NCBI GenBank assembly: GCA_026874595.1
Contig: CM049306.1
Coordinates: 103,119,142-103,183,141 of the forward strand
Direction: 5' to 3'
DNA: 64,000 nt
Source: Sipunculus nudus
Taxonomy: Eukaryota > Annelida > Sipuncula > Golfingiida > Sipunculidae
Positions 28,801-42,000 of this stretch are shown here, piece after piece. The notes beneath the pieces are model-generated. The model made no database searches, was not told the origin of the DNA, and worked only from the letters and a program-made list of their open reading frames with translations. A program made the position numbers and the translations under genes. Position 1 is the first letter of the stretch, and every line of letters starts with the position of its first letter.

Positions 28801-30888
28801 CAGTTGACCTACTTTTGACTGTTTTACGGTGCTCTAACATAGAAAATTTCATAAAAAAGTGCACATGTATGGACTTTTTTTCGTAGTGCCTGCAGATACG
28901 GGCCTGATTTTTGGTGTTTAGGCAGATAATGACCAGTTACAGATCAAGTTCTTGTTTTATCCCAGTTGACCTACTTTTGACCATTTGACTGCTCCTGAAC
29001 ATAGAAAGTTTCATGAAAAATAGAAATTTTCATAACAAATGCATATGTACTGACTTTTTTTCCTCAATGCCTGCAGATACCACCCTGATTTTTTATGTGT
29101 GGGCAGATAATGACAGTTACAGATCGAGTTCGCATTTCGTCCCAGTTGACCTATTTTTGATTGTTTTACGGCTCCTAAACATAGAAAATTTCATGAAAGA
29201 CAGAAATTTTTATGGAAAATGCACATGTATGGACTTTTTTTCACAATGCCTGCATATACTGGCATGATTTTTGGTGTGTTGCTTGATAATGACCCGTTAC
29301 AGATCGAGTTTGCATTTCGCCCTAGTTGACCTACTTTTGACCATACTACACCTCCTGAACTTAAAAAATTTTTCAAAATTTTACAAATGTTTCTAATTTG
29401 CCCCAGGCGGGGGCATTCGTGTCATTCTGACACATCTAGTTTTATCCTGAGTTTGGGTTTCAAGATCCTGGGTGTGGATTTTGAGATCCTGAAATTGGGC
29501 TTCTGGATCCTGAATGTGGATTTTGCAATCCTATGTGTGGATTTCAAGATCTGGATTGCGGATTTCAAGGTCCTGAGTTTGGGTTTTGAGATCCTGTGTG
29601 TGATTTTCAAGTTCCTGAGTGTGGATTTTGGGATCCTTAGTTTTTGAACTCCCTTGGTACTCCCATGTCTGTAAACACAACTAAGTCTCGAAAGCTGTAT
29701 CTTTGCTGTTTATTTTCAGACTGCATTCAGAAACATCAAGATGATGTTGAAACAGCAGAAAGTGAACAATTATCTGATGAAACAGTCATACCAAAGCTTT
29801 GTTCATTCACTCAGCACAGTGCTAGAGCAAGTACATGCAACCATACCAGAGGCATTCATTATCAAGGTAAGGATGGCATATACCAGTGTACTTATTTAAC
29901 ATGTGAACAGCATTTTTGAAACTTCACCTGAACTAGTTCATTTTCAGTAAAATATCAAACACAAAAGGCAACTATTTCACAATCATCATTCATTGATTTC
30001 CCTTAATTTGCCAATTTTGTTGCTTTGTGGCAACACGTTTCCTCTGTAATCATTAGTATTATTCAATATTTAATCCTGTCTATTTGGTGTGTTTAGTCAA
30101 AGTAGATAGACCCACTCACTCAGTCAGTGATTTATTTTCAGACATATTTTCCTTCAAGAGAATGTACTTAAAACTTTCGGGCTAATCTGTGGTTCCTTAA
30201 TGTAAAACTGTTTCATAATGATACGAATATTACAGTCATTTAATAGAGATCTGTGCTAGAATTATTCATCTCTGATGGACAGCTGAGTGCTGTGACCCAT
30301 GGGTCCCTTGTGAGCAGTTTTATATATTTTTTAGAATAATTAGTTTATACTTAAGCAGGGCATAAATAGCAGCTGTTTGATACAAAGTTGTAGACTTCAG
30401 CGGCACATCAAAAGTTGATGAAAATTTCTAGAACACCTGCATAAAAATTATAAAGTTAGAGGCATAGATGCAGAAGCTCTTACGTCTCAACCTTGGAAGA
30501 GAAATTTTAACCATAAGATCTGGGATGTTAAAACTTTACTTGCACAAACAAATTGAGGTGAATTTTCTTGGAAACTCAGTTTAAATCATTGTGTCTTATG
30601 ATTATGTGTTATAGCCTAAGGTAATATGTCAGATCAGCTGAGCATTATGGCTCACAGGCTAATAGTATCATACTTAAAAGCACTAGTAATTCTTTGTTCT
30701 CTCTTTTTAGAAGTAATTACATAATTATACATGTGAAACATCTATTTAATATTACATATTATATAATGTTTTGCATTCTTAAGGATACTAATGAACAAGT
30801 CTTTACTCTCATGGGATATGATATTCTTAATAAACATCTTTGTGATTTCTTTAACGATGCTTATCATTTACTGTACTTATGACCTCAG

Positions 30889-30944
<56 letters not shown>

Positions 30945-32807
30945 GGTCAGTCCATGAGAGTAAAATGATGGAACTATGCTCTCACTTACTGTAGGCAGCA
31001 AAATCTGTGGTTGACAAGGGTGTAAGTGAAATGTCAAGGTTGTCAGCAAAGAAAAAAAAAGCTGCAGACACAACTATTACAGAACTAAGTCAACCTGAGG
31101 CAGCTACCTTTAAGAGAAAACGAGGGAGACCCAGAAAGGATGATCCCCATAGAAAGACTATGAGTCGTCATCCTGTGTCCACAAGTGGCGTAGTTACCAG
31201 AGCCAAAAGAGGGTCAGCTAATGACAGCATGACCACTGATGACAGCCAGTCCATCACGGACACAGAATCTGATGCAGGGCAGACGGCCCTGAGGTTAGTG
31301 TTTAGTAATAGGACTGTAATAATGCATAGAATAGTCAGTGCATTGAATTGAAGCCAGTCATGCAATCATGAAATGGTCAATGCAGAAACAGATTAATTTT
31401 TGTCATTGCATTTTACAGTTATTTTTGTACCTTTTTCCCATATCAAGCTCATACCCAGTCACGGAAAAATAATATAAATGATTGAGTGAGCAGTACTTGG
31501 TGTGAAGAATTATATTTTAATCTGGGGAAGAATGAGAATCTGGCATGACATGATTAATGTTCTTCCCAGGGTAAATGATAATTCTCATTTTTCCAAGGTT
31601 TGAATTTAAAAATTCCTGTCTCTCCAAGGAAAAATGTGAATTCTCTTGGGAGAGACTGGAATTCTTTTTACTCTCAGAAGAATGATATTTCTACCGTTAA
31701 GTTTTCCTGTCAGGAACAGGAATCATTTCATACCATCTCTGGATCTACATTTTCCCCAGGAGATTCTTCCCCAGCAATTAGCTGATTCAAGTAAATGCTT
31801 AGCTAAAGTTAAATTATAATGTTAATTTTAGTATTATCTTGGGACAGTTTCCAGTAGAGAGTAATTACAAACAGAATATTATGATTGTTTACAATAATTA
31901 AGCAAAGATTGAATCAAAAAGCAATTATCAGTAATCAGATTGAATCAAGCATCCCTTAGCAGGTCACAGGCCTATTTAGTTATAATGTACATGACTCCTT
32001 TACTGATTGTAGGCCTAGAACTATTTTCTGTTCAGTTTGATCCATTTGAATTATGTCATGGTTCAGGGTAGATCTACCTAACTTTCACCTCCAAAACTAA
32101 TAACTCTGCTAGCCACCAACCAAACAAAACTCTGCCCTTGATCTAATTTTACGATGTTGTCCAGTTTCCAATTCTGGATTTCCTAAATGGCTATGATAAC
32201 AAATTATATTTTTGATATGCTGCCTACATTTACTTATCACAACACACATATGACAGAAAATTCCTACCCATGAGTGGCCTATCAGCACTGTTGACTTTGT
32301 TTCCAACCCATGGCTATTCATTTGTAGTTCTTGATTTGGAATTCTGAAATCATCAATACCTCCTGCCAACATTGATTGCCATTGAAATGAAAACAATAAT
32401 TAGAAGGTTTAAATCATTATTTTCTGGTATCTGCTAAATGATTTTGTAATTTTTACTTCCTATATTTCTTTAAATCTTCATTACATCAACATAAAGTTTG
32501 AAATTTCCATAATAAGAACCAGTATTGCCTTGACCCGACCAGGTAACATCATTAATAAAAAAAAGCAGTTTGTGCCATATAGGAGAACCAAGGCCGCGAC
32601 TGAACTGAGGAGTCAGCCTGTTCAAGCAAACAAGTCTTCACCTAGGAAGGCACGAGGGAGGACAGACGACCAGCAACAAGAAACGGAGGAGATGGAAGCG
32701 ACAGAAGATGGTGAAGCAGCAACAGAAGATGAGGGCTTATTGCTGGGGACACTGTATCCTGCTGACAGGTCGGTTTTTACTGTCATTGTATTTGTACTCG
32801 CACATTC

Positions 32808-32873
<66 letters not shown>

Positions 32874-32973
32874 CTAAATTCTCCGGGTCCTAGCAACAAT
32901 CTGTAAATGTTATCCAAATAATATGATTGTTTGAAATGTTGGCGTTAATGTCTCTCTTCTTTTTATGATCATT

Positions 32974-33016
<43 letters not shown>

Positions 33017-36000
33017 CCTGGTATAGCTTCTATGTGATAACTTCAGAAATTTATTGTGCAGTCTGCTTAAAAGAATATTGAAAATCTGAAGGAATAAAGT
33101 AAAATTTACTGTTTTGAATATTCTGTGCAGTTGAACATTTTCTTTGCAGTCAAGAATAGTTAAATGAATATTTATATATTTTAATCTTGCAGAGAAAATA
33201 GTCCACCTCAAGATACATCTGCTGAGCAGTCAGCTCCGCCAGAGAATTTAAAAAAGACAAGAGGCTCCCCAAGGAAGAGACCCGCAACTACAGGTGGAGC
33301 CACTGTATCACCATCTGCCGACACAGACACCCTGGCAAAGTATGCATCTCGTGTATTTTATCATCTCTACAAAATGTAGTTCAGCCGGTCAGATTGCAAA
33401 CCAGATTTCTAAACTTGCTGGAGAGTTTATTAATATATTTCAATGTTTAGTACTTGTATTAACCCCATGGATTTAAATACTTCACTGTTTACATTACCCA
33501 TTTCAATTGAGTATTCAGAACTTGATAACATTGATGGTAATGAAGTTACAGTCATTTTTAGCTCAGCTGACTATAAGTCATCTGAGCTAAAGTTATGGTC
33601 CATTGTCCTTCATCCGTCTGTCTGTCCATCGTGCTGTCTGTCCATCTGTCTGTTAGACAGGCACATTTTGAAAACATTAGACCTACGAATCCAAAATTCC
33701 GCATACTGTTAGATGTCCCCAAGATCTCCTACCAAGCCAAAAATTGGGTCACTGGGACTTCTTTGGAAGACAATTTTGGAAATCTAAAATGTTATCACTG
33801 TGACTTGTATTCTCCCAGAGACAAAAATTTTATTATTTTTTTTTTTTGCAACTTGAAAGCTAAATTTGACACTGAAGGTTGTTGGATCAAAGCCTGGTCA
33901 CTTTATTTTTGTGTAAATCTTGAATTGATTTAATATGAACAGCAGACATATAAGCATTTTGGTATATTATCTGATCTTTGAAAATTATATTTTTAATATT
34001 AAATATTAAATGTTATATATCACCGTGTTTGTGGTTTTTTTTTTTAAAGATTTTTTTGGTGGAGGTAACTGCCTCCATGTTTTATGCTCTCTTATCTAAT
34101 TCTTAATCTAAGTATGTTCATCTGCAGAGTTCCATTTCGATTTGGGACTACGTGACAGGGCAGTAGTACTCGCTTCCTATCATATTATCCCCATTGCTGG
34201 ATCATAACACCAAGGAACCCCCCAAAGATGCATTCTTTTGTGAGTAGTACACTGCTGTGGGGTACAGCCTTACCATTGAGCCTGCAGAACCCTCACCCAG
34301 GCTGGGGGCCGACTGTGATAATCTCACAGTCACAGACTTGGCTGAGATTTGAACTCACGACTCCCGGCTTTGAGTCCTGTGCTCTATCCTTGAGCCACAG
34401 AAGCTGGTAACACCATGTGTGTTAGGGGAAACTCTTCAACATACATTTTGGTCTTCCTTACCATTCTTTGGTTTTTACAATCAATTTGACAGTAACTGAT
34501 TGTTAATCTTTATTTAAACATTCAGTTTATGTATGATATCACAGAATTACAAAATTGATCTTTCAGGAGGAATATAGAAACCACCACAGAAGCCAGCACT
34601 CATTCCTCATTTGTTGAAGATGGAGCATCACCACGTAAAAAAAGGGGTCGATCAGATCAGAGAACATCCCAGTCAGAGGAATCCACTATGGCGGAAACAG
34701 AGGGCCCACCTGACACAGAGCACGGGCTGTCATTTCCTCTCAACAGGTGAGTGTGGTAATCAGTTTTAGGTGTTCACTGAGTGTCAGGGATATGACTGGC
34801 ATGGGGAATATAATGTTCAGTCAGAAAGGTACAATATTTTAACCACTGCTTCTGGCTGAAACCATCCCATTTGACTGAAGTGAGTACCTAAGTAAACTAA
34901 GTAAATGTAACTTTTGGAAAACACATACAAACAAATTATCTATTCTGACTATTCTGTCAAATTTAAGACCAGTCTACATAATGTTTTACACATATATTAT
35001 GAATAAATCTGTCACTTTGACCTTTTCTTTCATCTTTGAATTTGTTCTTACTTAGTTTTCTTACCTGGACAGGTAGGAAATTGCAATTTGATCTTTAAAT
35101 TTTAAATTAGCACTATGTTTCATTTTAAATATAACAAGACCTTTGTCATTTATATCCTAAAATTATTAATATTTAGATGTATAACCATTTTCTTTCATAA
35201 GTCATCACCTAACTACTTTTAAACTTAATTATATTTCATTAACATGTTTTGCCTAGATATTCCACAGTATTGCCCTAGGTGCAGGCAGATGCTATTCCCT
35301 TGTTGTTCCTTGTTTCTATGGTGTCTCCAGTCAGATAATTTGTAGACAGTACATGTACTCACCTGCTAAAATTCAACAAAGGTGCCTAACCAACCATAAT
35401 TTACATAATATACCTGGATTTATTAATAGATATAGGTAAAAATTATAAGTTATCATTATCCTGTTGCACATGATCTCTGTAGTTGACAATTGATAAAGAT
35501 CCAATTGAAACTGAATGAGTTATCAGCTGTAAGATATATATATAATTAAGTGTCAGAGTTAGTGTCATAAATGCAAAATCAATCAGAACAATAAGGGGGC
35601 TGTTTTTAGTTCACTCTGTGAACTTATGCCATGGCGCAGTGTCCGCCGTCCACCGTCCACTGTCAACTGTCCACCGTCCACCGTCTGTTACCAAATATCT
35701 CAACAGCCACAGCAGCTGCCATCATGAAACTTTGCAGAATTACTGATCATGGGATGAATATGCGAAAATAAGCTTTTGGTGGCGCCACCTATTTTGACCT
35801 AGTTTCTGCGGGCCAAAATGGTCTTTTTCACTTCTTCCAAGATAAGTCTTAAAGTAAAAATATTATGGTCTTCATATCATAGGCAAAAGTTCCTTAGAGG
35901 AAGGGGAAAATTTGAGTATACATTCAGTCAAGTCATTTTCAAAATGGCGTCTCTACAGAACTTAAATTATGTTGATCGCAAAATTTGGCAACTTGATGTG

Positions 36001-39000
36001 ATTCTATACATGATGTATTGTCTGTTATCAAATATCTTAGGAACTGCTGGAGCCTTCAGTTTCAAATTTCATAGGAATATTGATCATGTAACTGCTAAAT
36101 GATTTTGACCTCCAGGTGGCGCCACCTATGTTGATCTACTTTCTGCTGGTTGTAATGGTCTTTTCTGCTTTTTCCAAGATAAGTCATAAAGTATTAATAT
36201 TTTGGCCTTCGTCTCATAGGCAAAAGTTCTTTAGAGGAAGGGGAATAATTTGAGTATAAATTCAGTCAAGTCATTTTCAAAATGGCATCTCTATGGAACT
36301 TCAAATTGTGTCAATCACAAAATTTGTCAACTTGATGTGTTTAATGCATACATGATGTATTGTCTGTTACCAAATATCTTAGGAACTGCTATAGCCTTCA
36401 GTTTCATATCAAAGGCAAAAGTTTTTTAGAGGAAGTGGAATAATTTGAGTATAAATTCAGTCAAGTCAGTTTCAAGATGGCATCTGTACAGAACTTCAAA
36501 TTGTGTAGATCGCAAAATTTGGCAACTTGATGTGATTCTATACATGATGTATTGTCTGTTATCAAATATCTTAATAACTGCTGGAGCCTTCAGTTCCAAA
36601 TTTCATAGGAATATTGATCATGTGACTGCTAAATGATTTTGACCTGCAGGTTGCGCCACCTGTATTGAGCTACATTTGCTGTGGGTGAAAATTGCTCATA
36701 TCTCAGGAGCATTGGTCTGAAATTTGCATGTGCATCCATCTTGGAAGGTTTTCTGTAAAACCAGACAGGTCACGCCACCTATCTTGTGCAATAGAACACT
36801 GTCCACTTTGAAAGGAATTAATGGTTTTTTCACATTCACTTTTATTCTTTTTTAATCACCCACCATCATGCACAGTAATTAACAGAGTGAACATTAGACC
36901 CCTGGGTCTCTTGTTAGTTTAATCGCTGATTTATTTAATGGTTACCCACAGCCAAACACAGTTTACATAAAGTGAATGTAAGTTTTTAGAGTCAAGTGTC
37001 AAGAATGACACACATAAAGCTGTCAATGTGATTCTGAGCAGGGCTTAAAATCAGAACTGTTGCCCCAGGGATGTTCAAACTACACTCACACAAAGATTCC
37101 TGGCTACTTGTATTTCATTAATGTCAGTTTTGTATTACTTATCACCAGTTCCTGAGGTTTAATAAATTATTGTATCCGCCAAAACAGAGTTTTGCCAATA
37201 CTATATTTTCACTCGGCCACCGCAGCATAGGTTTCCTGAGAACTTCTCCATAACCATTGGGCAGAATTTTTTTAAATTCAGAATTATGATTGGGTCACAA
37301 GTGAACTGCTGCGCCCTACTTTTTGGTTGACCTCTGACCTTTCCTCTCTGCCAAGCATCCATTTGTGTGTCTGTTTCCACACATAAACCCACATATTTCG
37401 GGAACTGTTTGACTGATCAGGCTAAAAATTTTGCAAAAATGTAGCCCTTGGATAGCTTTATAACATACACTAAATATGGTGGCGCTAACCATTTTTGCAC
37501 AGCTTCCATCTGTTTGTCTGCCTTGGGATAAAATCACGCATATCTCTGCTTTGGTTGGACTTATCAACCTGAAATTTTGCATGTGTATAAATCCTGGACA
37601 GCTTTCTTGATTTAATGACAGGTGGCATCACCTACATTCACTATTTTTGCTGCAGACATCCAAGCTCATATCTCAGGAACTGTTTGACCCATTGGGCCAA
37701 AAGTTTGCATGTGTATAGATCTCACATAGCTCTTTATCATACACAAAACTGGTGGTGCCACCTGCAACCATTTTGCACAGCGTCCATCTGTTTGTCTGCC
37801 GTGGGATAAAATTACTCATATCTCAGCAGTGGTTTGACTTATCTGCCTAAAATTTTGCATGTTTATCAATCTTGGATAGCTTTCTCGATTTTGTGGCAGG
37901 TGACACCACCTACATTTATGTTTACACTGCAGACATTCAGGCTTATATCTCAGGAATGGTTTGACATATCCCCCTGAAGTTTTGTATTAGTATAGATCTC
38001 ACATAGCTCTTAATCATTCACAAATTGGTGGGGCCACCTACCACCATTTTTGCACAGCGTCCTTCTGTTTGTCTGCTGTGGGATAAAACCACTCATATAT
38101 ATTAGTAGTGGTTTGACTTTTTGCATATATATACAACTTGGACAGCCTTCTGGATTTTGTGGTAGGTGGCGCAACCTACAAACACATTTTTGCTGCAGAC
38201 ATCCTTGCTAATATGCAACACACCTCATTCTATTTCTCCTTGCCACTCAATCAATGCCTCACTTCACCAGTCCTACTCTGATTTTGGCGGATACACATAG
38301 TCTCTTGTCAACTACCCGTATTCTAGTTCTCTGTTCTGCTTTATTGACAGGGTTTTATCCAAAGACAATATCCTCCAACTGCAACAGAAATTAGGCATCC
38401 AAAGTGTGAGGAATCTGGATGAAGAATCTCAACAAGCATTACTCAGGAAGATTCAAGTTATTATTAAGGTGAAATCAACATACAGTCATACACATAACCT
38501 AAATATATTCTGGTCAGTGTCTGAGTTACCACAATATTAACATACACATGATCCAGATACATTCTGGTCTGTATCTTATTTACCACAATATTAACATACA
38601 TGTAATCAAGATACATTTCAGCCAGTATCTGAGTTACCACAATATTTACATCCATGTGATCTAGATACATTCCTAGGTTACTTTAATATTTACACATGTG
38701 ATCTTCATCCTTTGTCAGCCTTCTAGTCCTTGTAGACTGAGCTGCTGTGATGTGGTGTAAAGTTATAGTACTTTGTAGTGTATAATGTTTTCTTTTTACA
38801 TTTCAGAAGAAACAGATGCTACTTCAACAGGTGTCTGGTTTAGAAGATGTAGTTAATACAGGTAACTGCCCATTCAGATACATAAATATTTCATTTATAA
38901 AACTGATATTCAAGTATGTGAATTTTGACAGTGTTTCTGAAATCCAGAAAAACATTTCCAAATGATGTTCAAACAAACAGTCAGGGCAGTCAGCAGAAAC

Positions 39001-42000
39001 AGTCTGTGTGAAATGGTCCACTACTCCCCACCCTGACTGTCATTTGTTTGAAAGATACAAATAATGATTTTAATAAAAGATGACAAAGATATGAATGTCA
39101 TTGTTTGGCACAGATACAGATGACAAAGCATGTGATCAGTGGACTTAGTTAATGATGTTGAGGACTGGATGGGAGAAATGACTACCTTTTGGTGGCCAAT
39201 CAGTAACACTTGCATGCCTACCAGTCATTCAGTTTTATTTACAAAGTGTTTTCTTGTGATAAAGTTATTACCAGTAAATGTTATGTTAACCCCACTTAAT
39301 CCATAAAAAGGTGGGTTCTCAGGCACTTTTTTTCAGAAATCAGTGTGGGTGGGCAATTTTTTTTCCCCCTTTTTTGTATGTTTCAATAAAAATGTCATAC
39401 AATCAGGGAAAAAGCATGATAATAACAGAATTGTGTTTGCTAAGCAGATTAAACACATTTTAACAAAGGAAATCTTATCAAAATTGTATTATTTTATCTT
39501 CTTGCAAGTGATATCCAAGCTTGGAGCTCACAATTTGTATAAAAATAAAAATTTTTGATGCTGAAGGTTCAAATTGATGTGGGCAGTGCATGAAAATCCC
39601 ACCTTTTTTTGCCCTTATTATTAGATTTTATCAGTATTTTTATCAATTATCTCATATGTGTTTAAGACAGAAATTTATACACTTGGTGTACCTATCCCTT
39701 TGAATTAGACAATATTCACTTAATCGTAGGATGTAGTTGTCTAAGCAAAGGCAGTTACATTTATTTTTACTTTTTGTTGCTTTTTAATAGGTAAATAATG
39801 AAAAATGAATGTATTATGAAAAAAAAATTTAAGGTTATCTATATAAGTTATTCCATCCTAATTCTGTAATACTTGCTTCTGTTAGTGATTGTAAACTCTG
39901 GGATTTGTGTCATTTTCACATTCTGTAGGCTGAAAGAAACTATCAGACAGGCTAATTTGACAGCCACAGATGCTACAAACATCTTATTTCACATTCACAC
40001 AGCTTTTGAGTCAGCTAGGTTTGTTAGATCAAGGAGTGATCTGTGATTTATGGTCTGTGTTTTGTGATCTGTGTAACCTGTTTTGTGTGATCTGTGTTTT
40101 ATGATCTGTGTTTTGTGATCTGTGTTTTATGATCTGTGTTTTGTGATGTTTCATTGTGTTTGTGTTGAAGGGAACAACTTTTCTCAGACAGAAGAAATGG
40201 AAGATGAGAGTGCTGAAAGGTAAGTAATACAAAAGTACATAATGATTTTCAAATGGGTGTGTTTTTAGCTCAGCTGACTATAAGTCATCTAAGCTATAGT
40301 CGTGGTCCTTTGTCCGTCGGCTGTACGTCCGTCCGTCCGTCCATTAAACTGGCACGTTTTGAAACCGTAAGACATAGGAATCCAAAATTCAGTATAATGT
40401 TAGATGTCCCCAAGATCTCCTACCAAGCCGATAACTGGGTCTTTGCGACTTCGATCCTTTGAGAAATTTAGGAAAAACCTCAATTTTTTATTAAAAACCT
40501 ATTTTCACACTTCAGGACTGCCTAATATCAAAACCACTCATCTGTTTTTCCTCATATTTACCATATATATTCCTCTATATAGTTCCTATGTACATGCCAG
40601 AATTTAGGTCTGTATTATATAATTTAAAAAAGTTATGTGCCCAAACATAATGCATTATGTAAAAAATCAGGAAAGATATTTGATCACTTAACACAAAACA
40701 TGTTAAAGCTAAGGAATTTTTTCCAGTAATATAACTTTAATTAATAAAAATTAAATTGTATACCCAAAATTAGATCAAAATCTTTAAAAATTTTTAAAAT
40801 ATTAGGAAAAATAAAAAATTGGTACCTTAAATTTTGCCCAACTTTGACCATGGCACATTTTTTTCCCTGTAACTGCTGTGGATTTAATTTTCACAGCATA
40901 TTTTTGTTAGCATTTCATCTGTTAACACCAAAAATTTGAAATCAGTTGATTTTATTCAAGTTTTCAAGCACCATATTATTTACATCAAGCTAGTGATATG
41001 CAGTTTGCTAGAGCTCAGCTCCCCAGCTTCAGCTCTCAGTTCCTAAAATTTGGCATACAGTTAGATGTCTCCAAAATACCCTACCATGCCATCAATTTGG
41101 TCACTAGGACTTAATTCCTTTTAGATATTAATGAAAAACTTCATTGTATCCGCCAATACAGTTTGCGGATACTATGTTTTCAGCTGCACGCCGCTGCTGC
41201 CGCATAGGTGTCCGGAGAACTCCTCTGTAACCGCTGGGCGGAATTTTACGAAACCCGGGATTATGTTCGGGTCACATGTGAACTGCTGCGCCCCGATTTT
41301 GTTTTGACCTCTGACCTTTCCTCTGTGCTCTGCGTCCGTTTGTGCGTCTGTTTCCACACATAAACCCACATATCTCAGGAACCGTTTGACCAATCAGGAA
41401 AATTTTTTTGCACAAATGTAGCCCTTGGAGAGCTTTATAACATACACAAAATATGGTGGCGCCACCTGCAACCACGTTTGCACAGTGTCATCTGTTTGTC
41501 TGCCTTGGGTTAAAATCACTCATATCTCTGCAGTGACTAGACTAATTCACCTGAAATCGGCATGCGTAAACATCCTGGATAGCTTTTCTGATTTTATGAC
41601 AGGTGGCGCCACCTACATTCACGTTTATGCTGTAGACATCCAAGCTCATATCTGGAGAACCGTTTGACCGATCAGGAAAATTTTTTTGCACAAATGTAGC
41701 CCTTGGAGAGCATTATAACATACACAAAAAATGGTGGTGCCACCTGCAACCATGTTTGCACAGTGTCCATCTGTTCGTCTGCCTTGGGTTAAAATCACTC
41801 ATATCTCTGCAGTGACTTGACTAATTCACCTGAAATTCGGCATGCGTATACATCCTGGATAGCTTTTCTGATTTTATGACAGGTGGCGCCACCTACATTC
41901 ACGTTTACGCTGCAGACATCCAAGCTCATATCTCCGGAACCGTTTGACCGATTGGGCCAAAATTTTGCATGTGTATAGATCTCACATAGCTCTTTATCAT

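Noticed and set aside
29644-29919. 91-residue open frame over exon 4
   Set aside because: It is in a different frame from the one that matches TRFH and joins exons 3 and 5 in phase.
32517-32582. Longer version of TERF exon 6 starting at 32517 or 32523
   Set aside because: Both acceptors keep phase, but the added 20-22 residues are encoded by an A-rich stretch, and the 32583 start gives the Arg join and SPRK spacing seen in exons 7 and 8. The choice is not firm.
34355-34412. Functional tRNA gene
   Set aside because: The A and B boxes are present, but the acceptor stem does not close and a SINE-type body follows.
36445-36636. Short coding frames in the family A to F arrays
   Set aside because: They repeat with the tandem unit and differ by stops between units; they are shadows of repeats.
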